A stretch of DNA of 5,060 nt. It comes from Pseudomonadota bacterium. Its GTDB lineage: Bacteria; Pseudomonadota; Gammaproteobacteria; Steroidobacterales; Steroidobacteraceae. The DNA is taken from the NCBI GenBank assembly GCA_021820785.1, contig JAKADE010000256.1, positions 1-5,060 of the forward strand. The letters run 5' to 3'. Both the position numbers and the translations under genes were made by a program. Below, piece by piece: positions 1 through 5,060 of this stretch (positions are counted from its first letter, which is position 1; each line of letters begins with the position of its first letter). The notes below the pieces were generated by a model. The model made no database searches. It had not been told where the DNA came from and saw nothing but the letters and a program-made list of their open reading frames with translations.

Positions 1-690
1 GCCTGAACTGCCCGCGCAGTATTGCCAGCCGCGCCGGCGGAACGCGCTGCGCAGCGGCGCGAGCTGCGCCCGCGCGGCGAGTCGGGCCGCCGCCATGCGC
101 TTGGCGGAAATCTTGCCGTCGCCGAAGAACCGCTCGCTCACCACCACGCAGCCGACTCGCAGACTCTCCAGTTCGAGCGGGCGGAGCCCCTCGCCGATGA
201 TCATCTCGGTGCTGCCGCCGCCGATGTCGATGATCAGGCGCCGCCCCGGCAGACGCGGCAGGTTGGCCGCAACGCCGGCATAGATCAGACGGGCCTCTTC
301 GCGGCCGGAGATGATCTCGATGGGATGCCCGAGCGCTTCGCGGGCGCGGGAGAGAAACCAGTGTTTGCGGTGGGCCAGGCGCAACGCGCTGGTGCCGACG
401 GCCCGCACGCTGCCGGCGCGCATGGCCCGCAGGCGCTGCCCGAACCGCTGCAGGCAGGCGATCGCCCGTTCGGCGACCACCGGATCGATCTCGCCGTTCT
501 CCTCGACACCGGAGGCGAGCCGCACCATTTCGCGCAGCCGGTCGATGATGACGAGCTGGCCGTGCGAATAGCGCGCCACGACCATGTGGAAGCTGTTCGA
601 GCCCAGATCCACCGCCGCCAGCACATCGGGGCGGGATCGTGCGGCGCGGCGAGGCGTACGGGTTGCGCGGGGGGCGGCCGGTCGTCGCAC
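1..690 (-). CDS. ppx: Exopolyphosphatase / Ppx-GppA family phosphatase, N-terminal part
   Basis: This is the first 230 codons of a Ppx/GppA phosphatase; the family is roughly 500 residues long, so the C-terminal half lies off the left edge. The family removes terminal phosphate from polyphosphate (Ppx) or hydrolyses pppGpp (GppA) in the cytosol. Visible signatures, counting from GTG 690, are AVDLGSNSFHMVVARY near residue 26 (phosphate-binding loop 1), IEIISGREEARLIYAG with the presumed catalytic Glu at about 131-132, and LIIDIGGGSTEMIIGE with Asp155 (second phosphate-binding loop). The fragment ends in GWQYCAGSSG, matching the GASGT region of E. coli Ppx. GTG 690 lies 16 nt after the erpA stop, with a weak GAGCGG about 12 nt upstream, and gives an Arg-rich 22-residue leader. 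GTG 624 is an alternative start that would leave only three residues before AVDLG. Ppx is favoured over GppA by overall resemblance, but half a protein cannot settle this. Confidence 0.88.
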   Translation of the reverse strand, partial: MRRPAAPRATRTPRRAARSRPDVLAAVDLGSNSFHMVVARYSHGQLVIIDRLREMVRLASGVEENGEIDPVVAERAIACLQRFGQRLRAMRAGSVRAVGTSALRLAHRKHWFLSRAREALGHPIEIISGREEARLIYAGVAANLPRLPGRRLIIDIGGGSTEMIIGEGLRPLELESLRVGCVVVSERFFGDGKISAKRMAAARLAARAQLAPLRSAFRRRGWQYCAGSSG

Positions 691-706
691 GCGGCTGGGC
701 GCCCGC

Positions 707-1060
707 TCAGGCGGCGAACGAGGAGCCGCAGCCGCAGGTGGTCGTGGCGTTGGGGTTGCGAATGACGAACTGCGCGCCCTCGAGACCTTCGCGGTAGTCG
801 ATCTCTGCGCCCATCAGGTACTGCACGCTCATCGGGTCGACGAGCAGCTTCACGCCCTGATTCTCGATGCAGGTATCCCCGTCCTGGACCTGCTCATCGA
901 ACTCGAAGCCGTACTGCAGGCCCGAGCAGCCGCCGCCCTGCACGAACACGCGCAGCATCAGGTTCGGGTTGCCCTCGCCGCGGATCAGGTCTCCGACCTT
1001 GCGCGCAGCCGCGTCGGTGAAGAGCAAAGCAGCATCGGAAGTGGCGTCGGTGGTATTCAT
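707..1060 (-). CDS. erpA: Iron-sulfur cluster insertion protein ErpA (A-type carrier)
   Basis: ErpA is a small cytosolic A-type carrier that receives Fe-S clusters and delivers them to apo-enzymes; in E. coli it is needed for isoprenoid synthesis through IspG/IspH. The 117-residue product aligns along its whole length with E. coli ErpA. It has FTDAAARKV at 14-22, [20 protein letters not shown] at 31-50, a [10 protein letters not shown] segment at 75-84, [14 protein letters not shown] at 92-105 and the C-terminal [10 protein letters not shown]. The three cluster-ligand cysteines are all present as Cys45, Cys109 and Cys111. The ATG at 1060 is chosen because it starts the MNTTDA form at the usual length; a TTG two codons upstream is in frame but overlaps the presumed promoter spacing. 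No Shine-Dalgarno sequence precedes the ATG. It is followed after 16 nt by the ppx-like gene and preceded by a 55-nt gap containing a sigma70-like promoter. ErpA rather than IscA/SufA is supported by the [12 protein letters not shown] and [13 protein letters not shown] signatures. Confidence 0.96.
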   Translation of the reverse strand: MNTTDATSDAALLFTDAAARKVGDLIRGEGNPNLMLRVFVQGGGCSGLQYGFEFDEQVQDGDTCIENQGVKLLVDPMSVQYLMGAEIDYREGLEGAQFVIRNPNATTTCGCGSSFAA

Positions 1061-1066
1061 ATGCAA

Positions 1067-1095
1067 AGTCTAGGAGCAGCGCGCGTCCAGGTCAA
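1067..1095 (-). promoter_or_regulatory. Predicted sigma70-type promoter for erpA
   Basis: On the minus strand TTGACC (1095-1090, 5 of 6 matches to the -35 consensus) is followed by exactly 17 nt and then TAGACT (1072-1067, 4 of 6 matches to the -10 consensus). The -10 ends 6 nt before the erpA ATG, so a normal start site about 7 nt downstream falls on the A of the ATG at 1060. It sits in the only sizeable gap inside the minus-strand series. The match and spacing are seen directly; promoter activity is inferred. Confidence 0.6.
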
Positions 1096-1115
1096 AGATC
1101 CGGCGTATGCCGTCC

Positions 1116-1835
1116 TCACGGTACCGAGATGGCGCTCCAGGGGTAGGTCTGCACGAGCGGGGCGATGTTCGATCGGCTCGAACGCACCGTCACCGTCAGA
1201 CGCTCGGGCTTGAAGCCCGGCGGCAGCACCAGCGTCGGCTTGAATTCCTGGTAGTAGCGGAAGCGGTAGCGCAGGTCGGCCGCATGGCCCGTGAGTGCCT
1301 GATGGTTCACCGTCGAGCCGCCCGGCCCGCTGCCCGCGACGCTCAAGCTCACCGTCCCAGCCACCTCGCCGTCCGGGCGATCGCTGCGCAGCAGCGAGAG
1401 GTCCGCCCGGAAATGCAGCGGCCGCTTGCCCGGGGACAGCTGCACCTCCCCGACGCGCACCCCGATCGCCGGGGCACCGGAGGCGAGCACCCCGCGGTAG
1501 AACGCGAGCTTCTCGCGCTGCCGGGCAATCTGGGCCTGCAGCTGCGCAATGGTGTGCGTCACCACCTCTTCGGCATGGGCATGTCCGGCATTGAAGGTCT
1601 GCAGTTCCGCCACGCGTGCCTCCAAGGTCCGCTGCGTGTGCTTCAGCCGCTCGATGTCCGCGGCAAGCACGGCGTGCTCATGGATCGCTGCCAGGATGCT
1701 GTAGCCGGCACTGTAGCGGCCGAGCTCAAACGCCAGATACAGCACGAGCAGCGCCCCGAGGGCGAGCCCGATCCGCATCCCGCGGCTGCGCCAGGGACGC
1801 GCCGGCGCCATCGGCTGCGGGCTATTCACCCGCAC
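1116..1835 (-). CDS. Membrane-anchored coiled-coil protein, DUF6776-like, unknown function
   Basis: This 239-residue protein has no assigned biochemical role. It begins with a short Arg-rich cytoplasmic stretch (1-20) and one transmembrane helix at about 21-37 (RIGLALGALLVLYLAFE). A long, charged helical region follows at about 46-115, rich in Leu/Ala/Gln/Glu heptads and likely a coiled coil. The C-terminal domain (about 122-238) looks beta-rich, with alternating strands such as IGVRVGEVQL, LHFRADLSLL and RLTVTVRSS. The layout suggests a bitopic protein with its bulk in the periplasm. It resembles the DUF6776 proteins found near erpA in other Gammaproteobacteria; that match is from memory. 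GTG 1835 overlaps the end of rppH by 14 nt, which suggests translational coupling. GTG 1829 and ATG 1811 (10 nt past the rppH stop) are alternative starts, and none has a clear ribosome binding site. A possible role in the cell envelope is a guess only. Confidence 0.8.
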   Translation of the reverse strand: MRVNSPQPMAPARPWRSRGMRIGLALGALLVLYLAFELGRYSAGYSILAAIHEHAVLAADIERLKHTQRTLEARVAELQTFNAGHAHAEEVVTHTIAQLQAQIARQREKLAFYRGVLASGAPAIGVRVGEVQLSPGKRPLHFRADLSLLRSDRPDGEVAGTVSLSVAGSGPGGSTVNHQALTGHAADLRYRFRYYQEFKPTLVLPPGFKPERLTVTVRSSRSNIAPLVQTYPWSAISVP

Positions 1836-2415
1836 GCACCGGTGCGTCGTCGCGGGTCCGCCCGGTCAGCTCGTCCCACCAGTCCGGCAGTGCCGGCTGT
1901 CCGGTGGGAAAGGCGAGCGGCGCGAGCTCCGTGAGGGCGCGCTGGTAGACCTTGCGCTTGAAGTAGATCACCTCGCGCGCCGGCTCCCAGAAATCCGCCC
2001 ACCGCCACTCGTCGAACTCCGGCTCCGTGGTGCTGCGGAAGTCGAACGTCTCAACCTCGCGGCGCAGGCGCAGCAGGCACCAGCGCTGTTTCTGCCCGAT
2101 GCACAGCGGATGGCGGTTGCGCCGCACGTACCGCGGCGGCAACCGGTAACGCAGCCAGCGCGCGGTGTGTCCGAGCAGCTCCACGTCCTCGGCCGCAAGG
2201 CCGATTTCCTCGTGCAGCTCGCGGTAGAGCGCCTCCTCGAGGCTCTCCCCGGCGCGGATGCCGCCCTGGGGAAACTGCCAGCCCTTGCCGCCGGGGCGCC
2301 GGCCGAGAAACACATCGCCGTCGCGGCGCATCAGCACGATACCGACGTTGGCGCGAAACCCGTCCGCATCGATGATGTCGCCCCCCATGCCCTGCCCCGA
2401 GTGCGTCTGGTTCAT
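1822..2415 (-). CDS. rppH: RNA pyrophosphohydrolase RppH (Nudix)
   Basis: RppH removes pyrophosphate from the 5' end of triphosphorylated mRNA, exposing it to RNase E-type decay. The 197-residue product carries a complete Nudix box, G51 to L73, matching GX5EX7REUXEEXGU with E57, R65, E66, E69 and E70. Family-specific segments are also intact: FRANVGIVLMRR at 20-31, WQFPQGGI at 46-53, WLRYRLP at 87-93, CIGQKQRWCLL at 105-115, EFDEWRWADFWEP at 133-145 and VIYFKRKVY at 149-157. ATG 2415 gives about 13 residues ahead of the point where E. coli RppH starts (MIDDDGYR aligns with IIDADGFR at 14-21). ATG 2388 would trim nine of these. An AGGGA lies about 15 nt before ATG 2415. The gene follows the tyrA stop by 13 nt and overlaps the next gene by 14 nt, so it is probably in an operon. 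The E. coli partner gene ptsP is not adjacent here. Confidence 0.95.
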   Translation of the reverse strand: MNQTHSGQGMGGDIIDADGFRANVGIVLMRRDGDVFLGRRPGGKGWQFPQGGIRAGESLEEALYRELHEEIGLAAEDVELLGHTARWLRYRLPPRYVRRNRHPLCIGQKQRWCLLRLRREVETFDFRSTTEPEFDEWRWADFWEPAREVIYFKRKVYQRALTELAPLAFPTGQPALPDWWDELTGRTRDDAPVRAGE

Positions 2416-2428
2416 TCCGGTCCCGTCC

Positions 2429-3553
2429 CTACGCTCGCCGCTCGACGACGCTGCGCCGGTCCTGCAGGTACTCCCGACCCTGGCGCATCAGGGCCACGAA
2501 CGTGTCGTGGTCGCGCGACAGCACGGCCGTGCGGATGCGCTCGACGGACTGCACCAGCGCTTCGAGCGACTCCGCGCCGTAATCGTTCAGACTTTGAATC
2601 TCGTAGTACAGCTCCGGACTCTCCTCCGCGACACAGGCCGCGACGTCGAGCTGCGCATCGAACGTGGTGCTCGAGAGCCGCGCGAGCTTCGGTGCCGCCT
2701 CGCCGCTCTCGGCGAGTGCGGTGAAAAACGCGATGTTCAGCGCATGCGACAGGCCGAGCACGTAGGCGATCAGCCGATCGTGATCATCGAGGCTCATCAC
2801 CACCTGTTCGGCCATGGTCGGGGCGAACAGCGCGCGCGCCGAGGCGAGCGCCTCGGCGTGGCCGAGGTCGACGAAAATGACGTGTCGCCCGGAGAGCAGT
2901 TCGGTGTCCGGCCCGAACATCGGGTGCACCGAGGTGACGCGGCAACCGTGCGACTTCAGCGCCTGCAGCCCGGAGCGCAGCGGGGACTTCAGCGAGCCGA
3001 CGTCGAAGATGAGCCCGGCGGGACGGCGCAGCGCGAGGTCACGCAGGATCGTATCGGTCGCAGCGAGCGGCGTGGCGAGCACGATGCAGTCGTGCGTCAG
3101 GTCACTGGCGCGCCAATCCGCCACGGCGGGCACCCCGGCCACCGTCCCGGCCGGGTCGGCCGCCTCCACGGCGAACCCCTGCGAGGTGAGGAACTGCACG
3201 AACCAGCGGCCCATCTTGCCGCCGCCACCGATGACCAGCGCCCGGCGGCCCGAGCCGGTGCCCTGCGCCGCGACGCTCGCCTGCTCCTGCGTGGTGAGCG
3301 AGGCGCGAATCAGCAGGCGCAGCAGCTCCTCGGCGAGCGCCGGGGAGACACCGAGCTCGGCGGCCGCGGTGCGCGCGCCCATGAGCACCTCGCGCTCGCG
3401 GCCGTAATCGCGCGTCGGGTGGCCGGTGGCCCGCTTTACGCGCGCGACCTCGGCGCTGAGTGCCTTGCGCTCGGCGGCGAGCCGGATGAATTGCCGGTCG
3501 AGCTCGGTGAGCCGGCGGCGCAAATCATCCAGGGTCACATCGTCGCGGGTCAT
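2429..3553 (-). CDS. tyrA: Bifunctional chorismate mutase / prephenate dehydrogenase (T-protein)
   Basis: This fused enzyme converts chorismate to prephenate and then, with NAD+, to 4-hydroxyphenylpyruvate for tyrosine synthesis. At 374 residues it is nearly the length of E. coli TyrA (373). Residues 1-95 form an AroQ-type chorismate mutase. By alignment with the E. coli PheA mutase its active-site residues R12, R29, K40, D49, R52, E53 and Q89 are all present. The dehydrogenase follows: a Rossmann loop [10 protein letters not shown] at 107-116, VGSLKSPL at 185-192, catalytic His210 in SVHPMFGPD, and His258 and His270 aligning with E. coli His245 and His257 (the latter linked to tyrosine inhibition). 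Oddly, the position of the prephenate-binding Arg294 of E. coli is Cys307. No ACT domain is present. ATG 3553 is preferred because it begins MTRDD just before the mutase helix and has GGA about 10 nt upstream; ATG 3589, twelve codons earlier, is possible. It leads the minus-strand series and is divergent from pdxH. Confidence 0.94.
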   Translation of the reverse strand: MTRDDVTLDDLRRRLTELDRQFIRLAAERKALSAEVARVKRATGHPTRDYGREREVLMGARTAAAELGVSPALAEELLRLLIRASLTTQEQASVAAQGTGSGRRALVIGGGGKMGRWFVQFLTSQGFAVEAADPAGTVAGVPAVADWRASDLTHDCIVLATPLAATDTILRDLALRRPAGLIFDVGSLKSPLRSGLQALKSHGCRVTSVHPMFGPDTELLSGRHVIFVDLGHAEALASARALFAPTMAEQVVMSLDDHDRLIAYVLGLSHALNIAFFTALAESGEAAPKLARLSSTTFDAQLDVAACVAEESPELYYEIQSLNDYGAESLEALVQSVERIRTAVLSRDHDTFVALMRQGREYLQDRRSVVERRA

Positions 3554-3593
3554 GCGGAGCAGTCCGATCACTGTACGGTACGGGGCCATTTCT

Positions 3594-3621
3594 TTGTATC
3601 GGGCCGGCGGCGGCACCGCAA
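3594..3621 (-). promoter_or_regulatory. Weak candidate promoter for tyrA
   Basis: On the minus strand TTGCGG (3621-3616) and ATACAA (3599-3594) are separated by 16 nt in the divergent tyrA/pdxH gap. A start site about 7 nt past the -10 would fall near 3587, giving a leader of about 34 nt before ATG 3553 and excluding ATG 3589. The -35 matches consensus only at its first three bases and at no later position, so this is suggestive. I found no convincing promoter on the plus strand for pdxH in the same gap. Confidence 0.3.
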
Positions 3622-3663
3622 GTCGAATTTCACGCCTGCCGCGCCGCGGCGCTTTCCCGTACC

Positions 3664-4359
3664 ATGCCGGGCATGTCCACGCAGACCGAATTGTCCGCCG
3701 GCACCCCACCGGCCGAGCCGCTCGCGATCCTCGAGCGCTGGCTCGAGGAGGCCCGCAGCGCGGCCACGCAACCGAACCCGAATGCGATGGTGCTCGCCAC
3801 CTGCGATGCGGACGGGCGGCCGTCCGCGCGCGTGGTGCTGTGCAAGGGGGTCGCCGCCGAGCCGGGGTACATCGCCTTCTACACCAATTACGCCTCGCGC
3901 AAGGGCCGGGAGCTCGCGGCCACCGGTCGGGCGGCGGCGGTGTTTCACTGGGACGCGCTGCACCGTCAGGTGCGCATCGAGGGCCCGGTGGTGCGCGCAC
4001 CGGCGGCCGACAGCGATGCGTATTTCGCCTCGCGGCCCTGGCAGAGCCGCCTCGGGGCCTGGGCGAGCGAGCAGAGCGAGCCGGTCGAATCGCGCTCGGC
4101 ACTCGAGCGAGCGCTCGCCGCGGCGGCCGATCGCTTCGGCGCGCCGGTGCCGAATGCTCAGGGCAGCGAGCCGCCCTTTGGCGGACCCATCCCGCGCCCC
4201 TCGCACTGGGGCGGATACCGCCTGTGGGCCGAATCCGTGGAGCTGTGGATCGAGGGTCCGGCGCGCATTCACGACCGCCTGCAGTGGCGGCGGCCGCTTA
4301 CGGCGGCGGGTGAATCGTTCGCGGCCGGCCCCTGGAGCGTCACCCGGCTTCAGCCCTAA
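3664..4359 (+). CDS. pdxH: Pyridoxine/pyridoxamine 5'-phosphate oxidase PdxH
   Basis: PdxH is an FMN-dependent cytosolic oxidase making pyridoxal 5'-phosphate from pyridoxine or pyridoxamine 5'-phosphate. The 231-residue product shows the family's split-barrel signatures: [19 protein letters not shown] with the FMN contacts R56 and K61, [13 protein letters not shown] at 72-84 (Y73, T74, S78, R79, K80), RQVRIEG at 101-107 (Q102, R104), [14 protein letters not shown] at 120-133 with substrate residues Y120, R124 and S128, HWGGYRL at 181-187, and RIHDR at 201-205, whose R201 and H203 match the PLP-binding pair of E. coli. The end, WSVTRLQP, matches the family C-terminus. Two departures are visible. 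The N-terminal RREY/GGL segment of E. coli PdxH is missing, and a Pro/Gly-rich insertion of about 13 residues lies near 160-175. ATG 3664 and ATG 3673 are both possible and neither has a good ribosome binding site. The gene is divergent from tyrA and convergent with rsmE. Confidence 0.93.
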   Translation: MPGMSTQTELSAGTPPAEPLAILERWLEEARSAATQPNPNAMVLATCDADGRPSARVVLCKGVAAEPGYIAFYTNYASRKGRELAATGRAAAVFHWDALHRQVRIEGPVVRAPAADSDAYFASRPWQSRLGAWASEQSEPVESRSALERALAAAADRFGAPVPNAQGSEPPFGGPIPRPSHWGGYRLWAESVELWIEGPARIHDRLQWRRPLTAAGESFAAGPWSVTRLQP

Positions 4360-4367
4360 GGGCGGCG

Positions 4368-5060
4368 CTAGAGGTCCCCGAAGCGCTGCTGCAGCAGCGC
4401 GAGCAGCGCCACGGCCGCCGTCTCGGTGCGCAGCACCCGCGGACCGAGCCGCACGGCGTGAAAGCCGTGCTCGAGGGCCGCTTGTGATTCCGCATCGGCG
4501 AGACCGCCCTCCGGACCGATCAGCACCAGCACGTCCCCGGCGCTCGCCGGCAGCTGCGCGAGGCCGGCATGCGCCTGCGGGTTCGCCAGCACACGCAGCG
4601 GCCCGGCCCCGAGTGTCGCGAAGAAGGCCGGCAGCGGCTGCGGCAGCTCGATGTGCGGCAGGCGGTTGCGCCCGCTCTGTTCACAGGCCGACACCGCGAT
4701 GCCGTGCCAATGGCGCTGCTTGCTGCGCGCCTGTTCGGCATCGAGGCGCACTACGCTGCGCTCGGTCAGCACCGGCACGATGCGGGTCACGCCGAGTTCC
4801 ACGGCCTTCTGGACGACCCAGTCCATGCGCTCCCCGCGCGAGATCCCCTGCGCGAGGGTGAGCCGCAGCGGGGACTCGGTGCGACCCTCGCGCCGCGGTC
4901 CGAGTGCGACGTGCACCTCGCCCTTGCGCATCGCTTCGATGCGTCCGCTGTATTCCCCGCCCTCGCCGTCGAACACCTCGAGGACATCGCCCACCTCGAG
5001 GCGCAGCACGCGGGCGAGATGATTGGCCGTATCGCCGCGCACGACGCAGATACTGCCCGC
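4368..5060 (-). CDS. rsmE: 16S rRNA (uracil-1498-N3)-methyltransferase RsmE, N-terminus off the window
   Basis: RsmE methylates N3 of U1498 in 16S rRNA of the 30S subunit using S-adenosylmethionine. The 230 residues in the window include the end of the N-terminal PUA-like domain (RGDTANHLARVLRL, then a DVLEVFDGEGGEYSG barrel segment) and the whole SPOUT domain. Clear motifs are LAQGISRGERMDWVVQKAVE, ACEQSGRNRLPHI, VLVLIGPEGGL (SAM-binding knot) and VRLGPRVLRTETAAVALLALLQ, ending RFGDL as in E. coli. A GTG at 5042 could begin an open frame, but the frame stays open to 5060. E. coli RsmE has about 20 further residues before this point, so the true start almost certainly lies to the right of the window. 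The stop is TAG at 4370-4368, only 8 nt from the end of the convergent pdxH gene. No terminator with a U-tract is visible between the two. Confidence 0.95.
   Translation of the reverse strand, partial: AGSICVVRGDTANHLARVLRLEVGDVLEVFDGEGGEYSGRIEAMRKGEVHVALGPRREGRTESPLRLTLAQGISRGERMDWVVQKAVELGVTRIVPVLTERSVVRLDAEQARSKQRHWHGIAVSACEQSGRNRLPHIELPQPLPAFFATLGAGPLRVLANPQAHAGLAQLPASAGDVLVLIGPEGGLADAESQAALEHGFHAVRLGPRVLRTETAAVALLALLQQRFGDL

Noticed and set aside
22..765. Plus-strand open frame opposite the ppx-like gene
   Set aside because: No recognisable domain; the minus strand carries an unambiguous Ppx/GppA sequence in the same bases.
1091..1113. Small hairpin CGGC-ATAC-GCCG followed by ATCTTT after the DUF6776-like gene, a possible terminator
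   Set aside because: The stem is only 4 bp and the T run is three bases that overlap the proposed -35 box; too weak to call.
3573..3581. GTACGGTAC near the tyrA start, considered as an operator or a TyrR box
   Set aside because: It does not fit the TyrR box pattern TGTAAA-N6-TTTACA and a 9-bp near-palindrome is expected by chance in this length.
3590..4102. Upstream extension of the tyrA frame to 4102
   Set aside because: The extra residues are an Arg/Pro/Ala-rich shadow across pdxH; homology to chorismate mutase begins only after ATG 3553.
4353..4363. Short perfect inverted repeat GCCCT-A-AGGGC over the pdxH stop, a possible bidirectional terminator
   Set aside because: The usable stem is 4-5 bp with almost no loop and no T-tract follows on either strand.
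2258..4861. An 867-codon open frame on the plus strand running antisense to tyrA and through pdxH and rsmE
   Set aside because: Its product is Arg/Pro/Ala-rich low-complexity sequence with no recognisable domain. It overlaps three well-identified genes in other frames and is the expected long open frame of high-GC DNA.

Overview
The window is a dense, high-GC stretch of bacterial chromosome (about two thirds G+C or more by eye). It carries core housekeeping genes whose closest recognisable relatives are gammaproteobacterial: ErpA-type A-type iron-sulfur carrier, RppH, a fused chorismate mutase/prephenate dehydrogenase (T-protein form of TyrA), PdxH, RsmE and a Ppx/GppA phosphatase. A fused TyrA together with ErpA and RppH points to Gammaproteobacteria, perhaps a Xanthomonadales/Nevskiales-like lineage. 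The lineage is inference and weak. No mobile element, CRISPR array, tRNA, rRNA or phage gene is visible, and no gene-free stretch exceeds about 120 bases.

Layout. From right to left on the minus strand, tyrA (2429-3553), rppH (1822-2415), a membrane-anchored coiled-coil protein resembling DUF6776 (1116-1835), erpA (707-1060) and the N-terminal half of a ppx-like gene (1-690, running off the left edge) form one tightly spaced series. Gaps are 13 nt, a 14-nt overlap, 55 nt and 16 nt. Diverging from tyrA is pdxH on the plus strand (3664-4359). It converges, with an 8-nt gap, on rsmE (4368-5060, minus), whose N-terminus lies beyond the right edge.

The genes do not make one pathway. They cover tyrosine synthesis (TyrA), mRNA 5' end processing (RppH), Fe-S cluster delivery (ErpA), polyphosphate/(p)ppGpp-type phosphohydrolysis (Ppx family), vitamin B6 cofactor synthesis (PdxH) and 16S rRNA methylation (RsmE). 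The 55-nt gap before erpA holds a good sigma70-like promoter placed so that transcription would begin at or next to the erpA ATG. That predicts separate expression of erpA(-ppx), possibly from a leaderless mRNA.

Points worth a second look are that possible leaderless erpA promoter, replacement of the prephenate-binding arginine in TyrA by cysteine, the DUF6776-like gene directly beside erpA, and a PdxH lacking the usual N-terminal segment. I saw no evidence for a wholly new biological system here.
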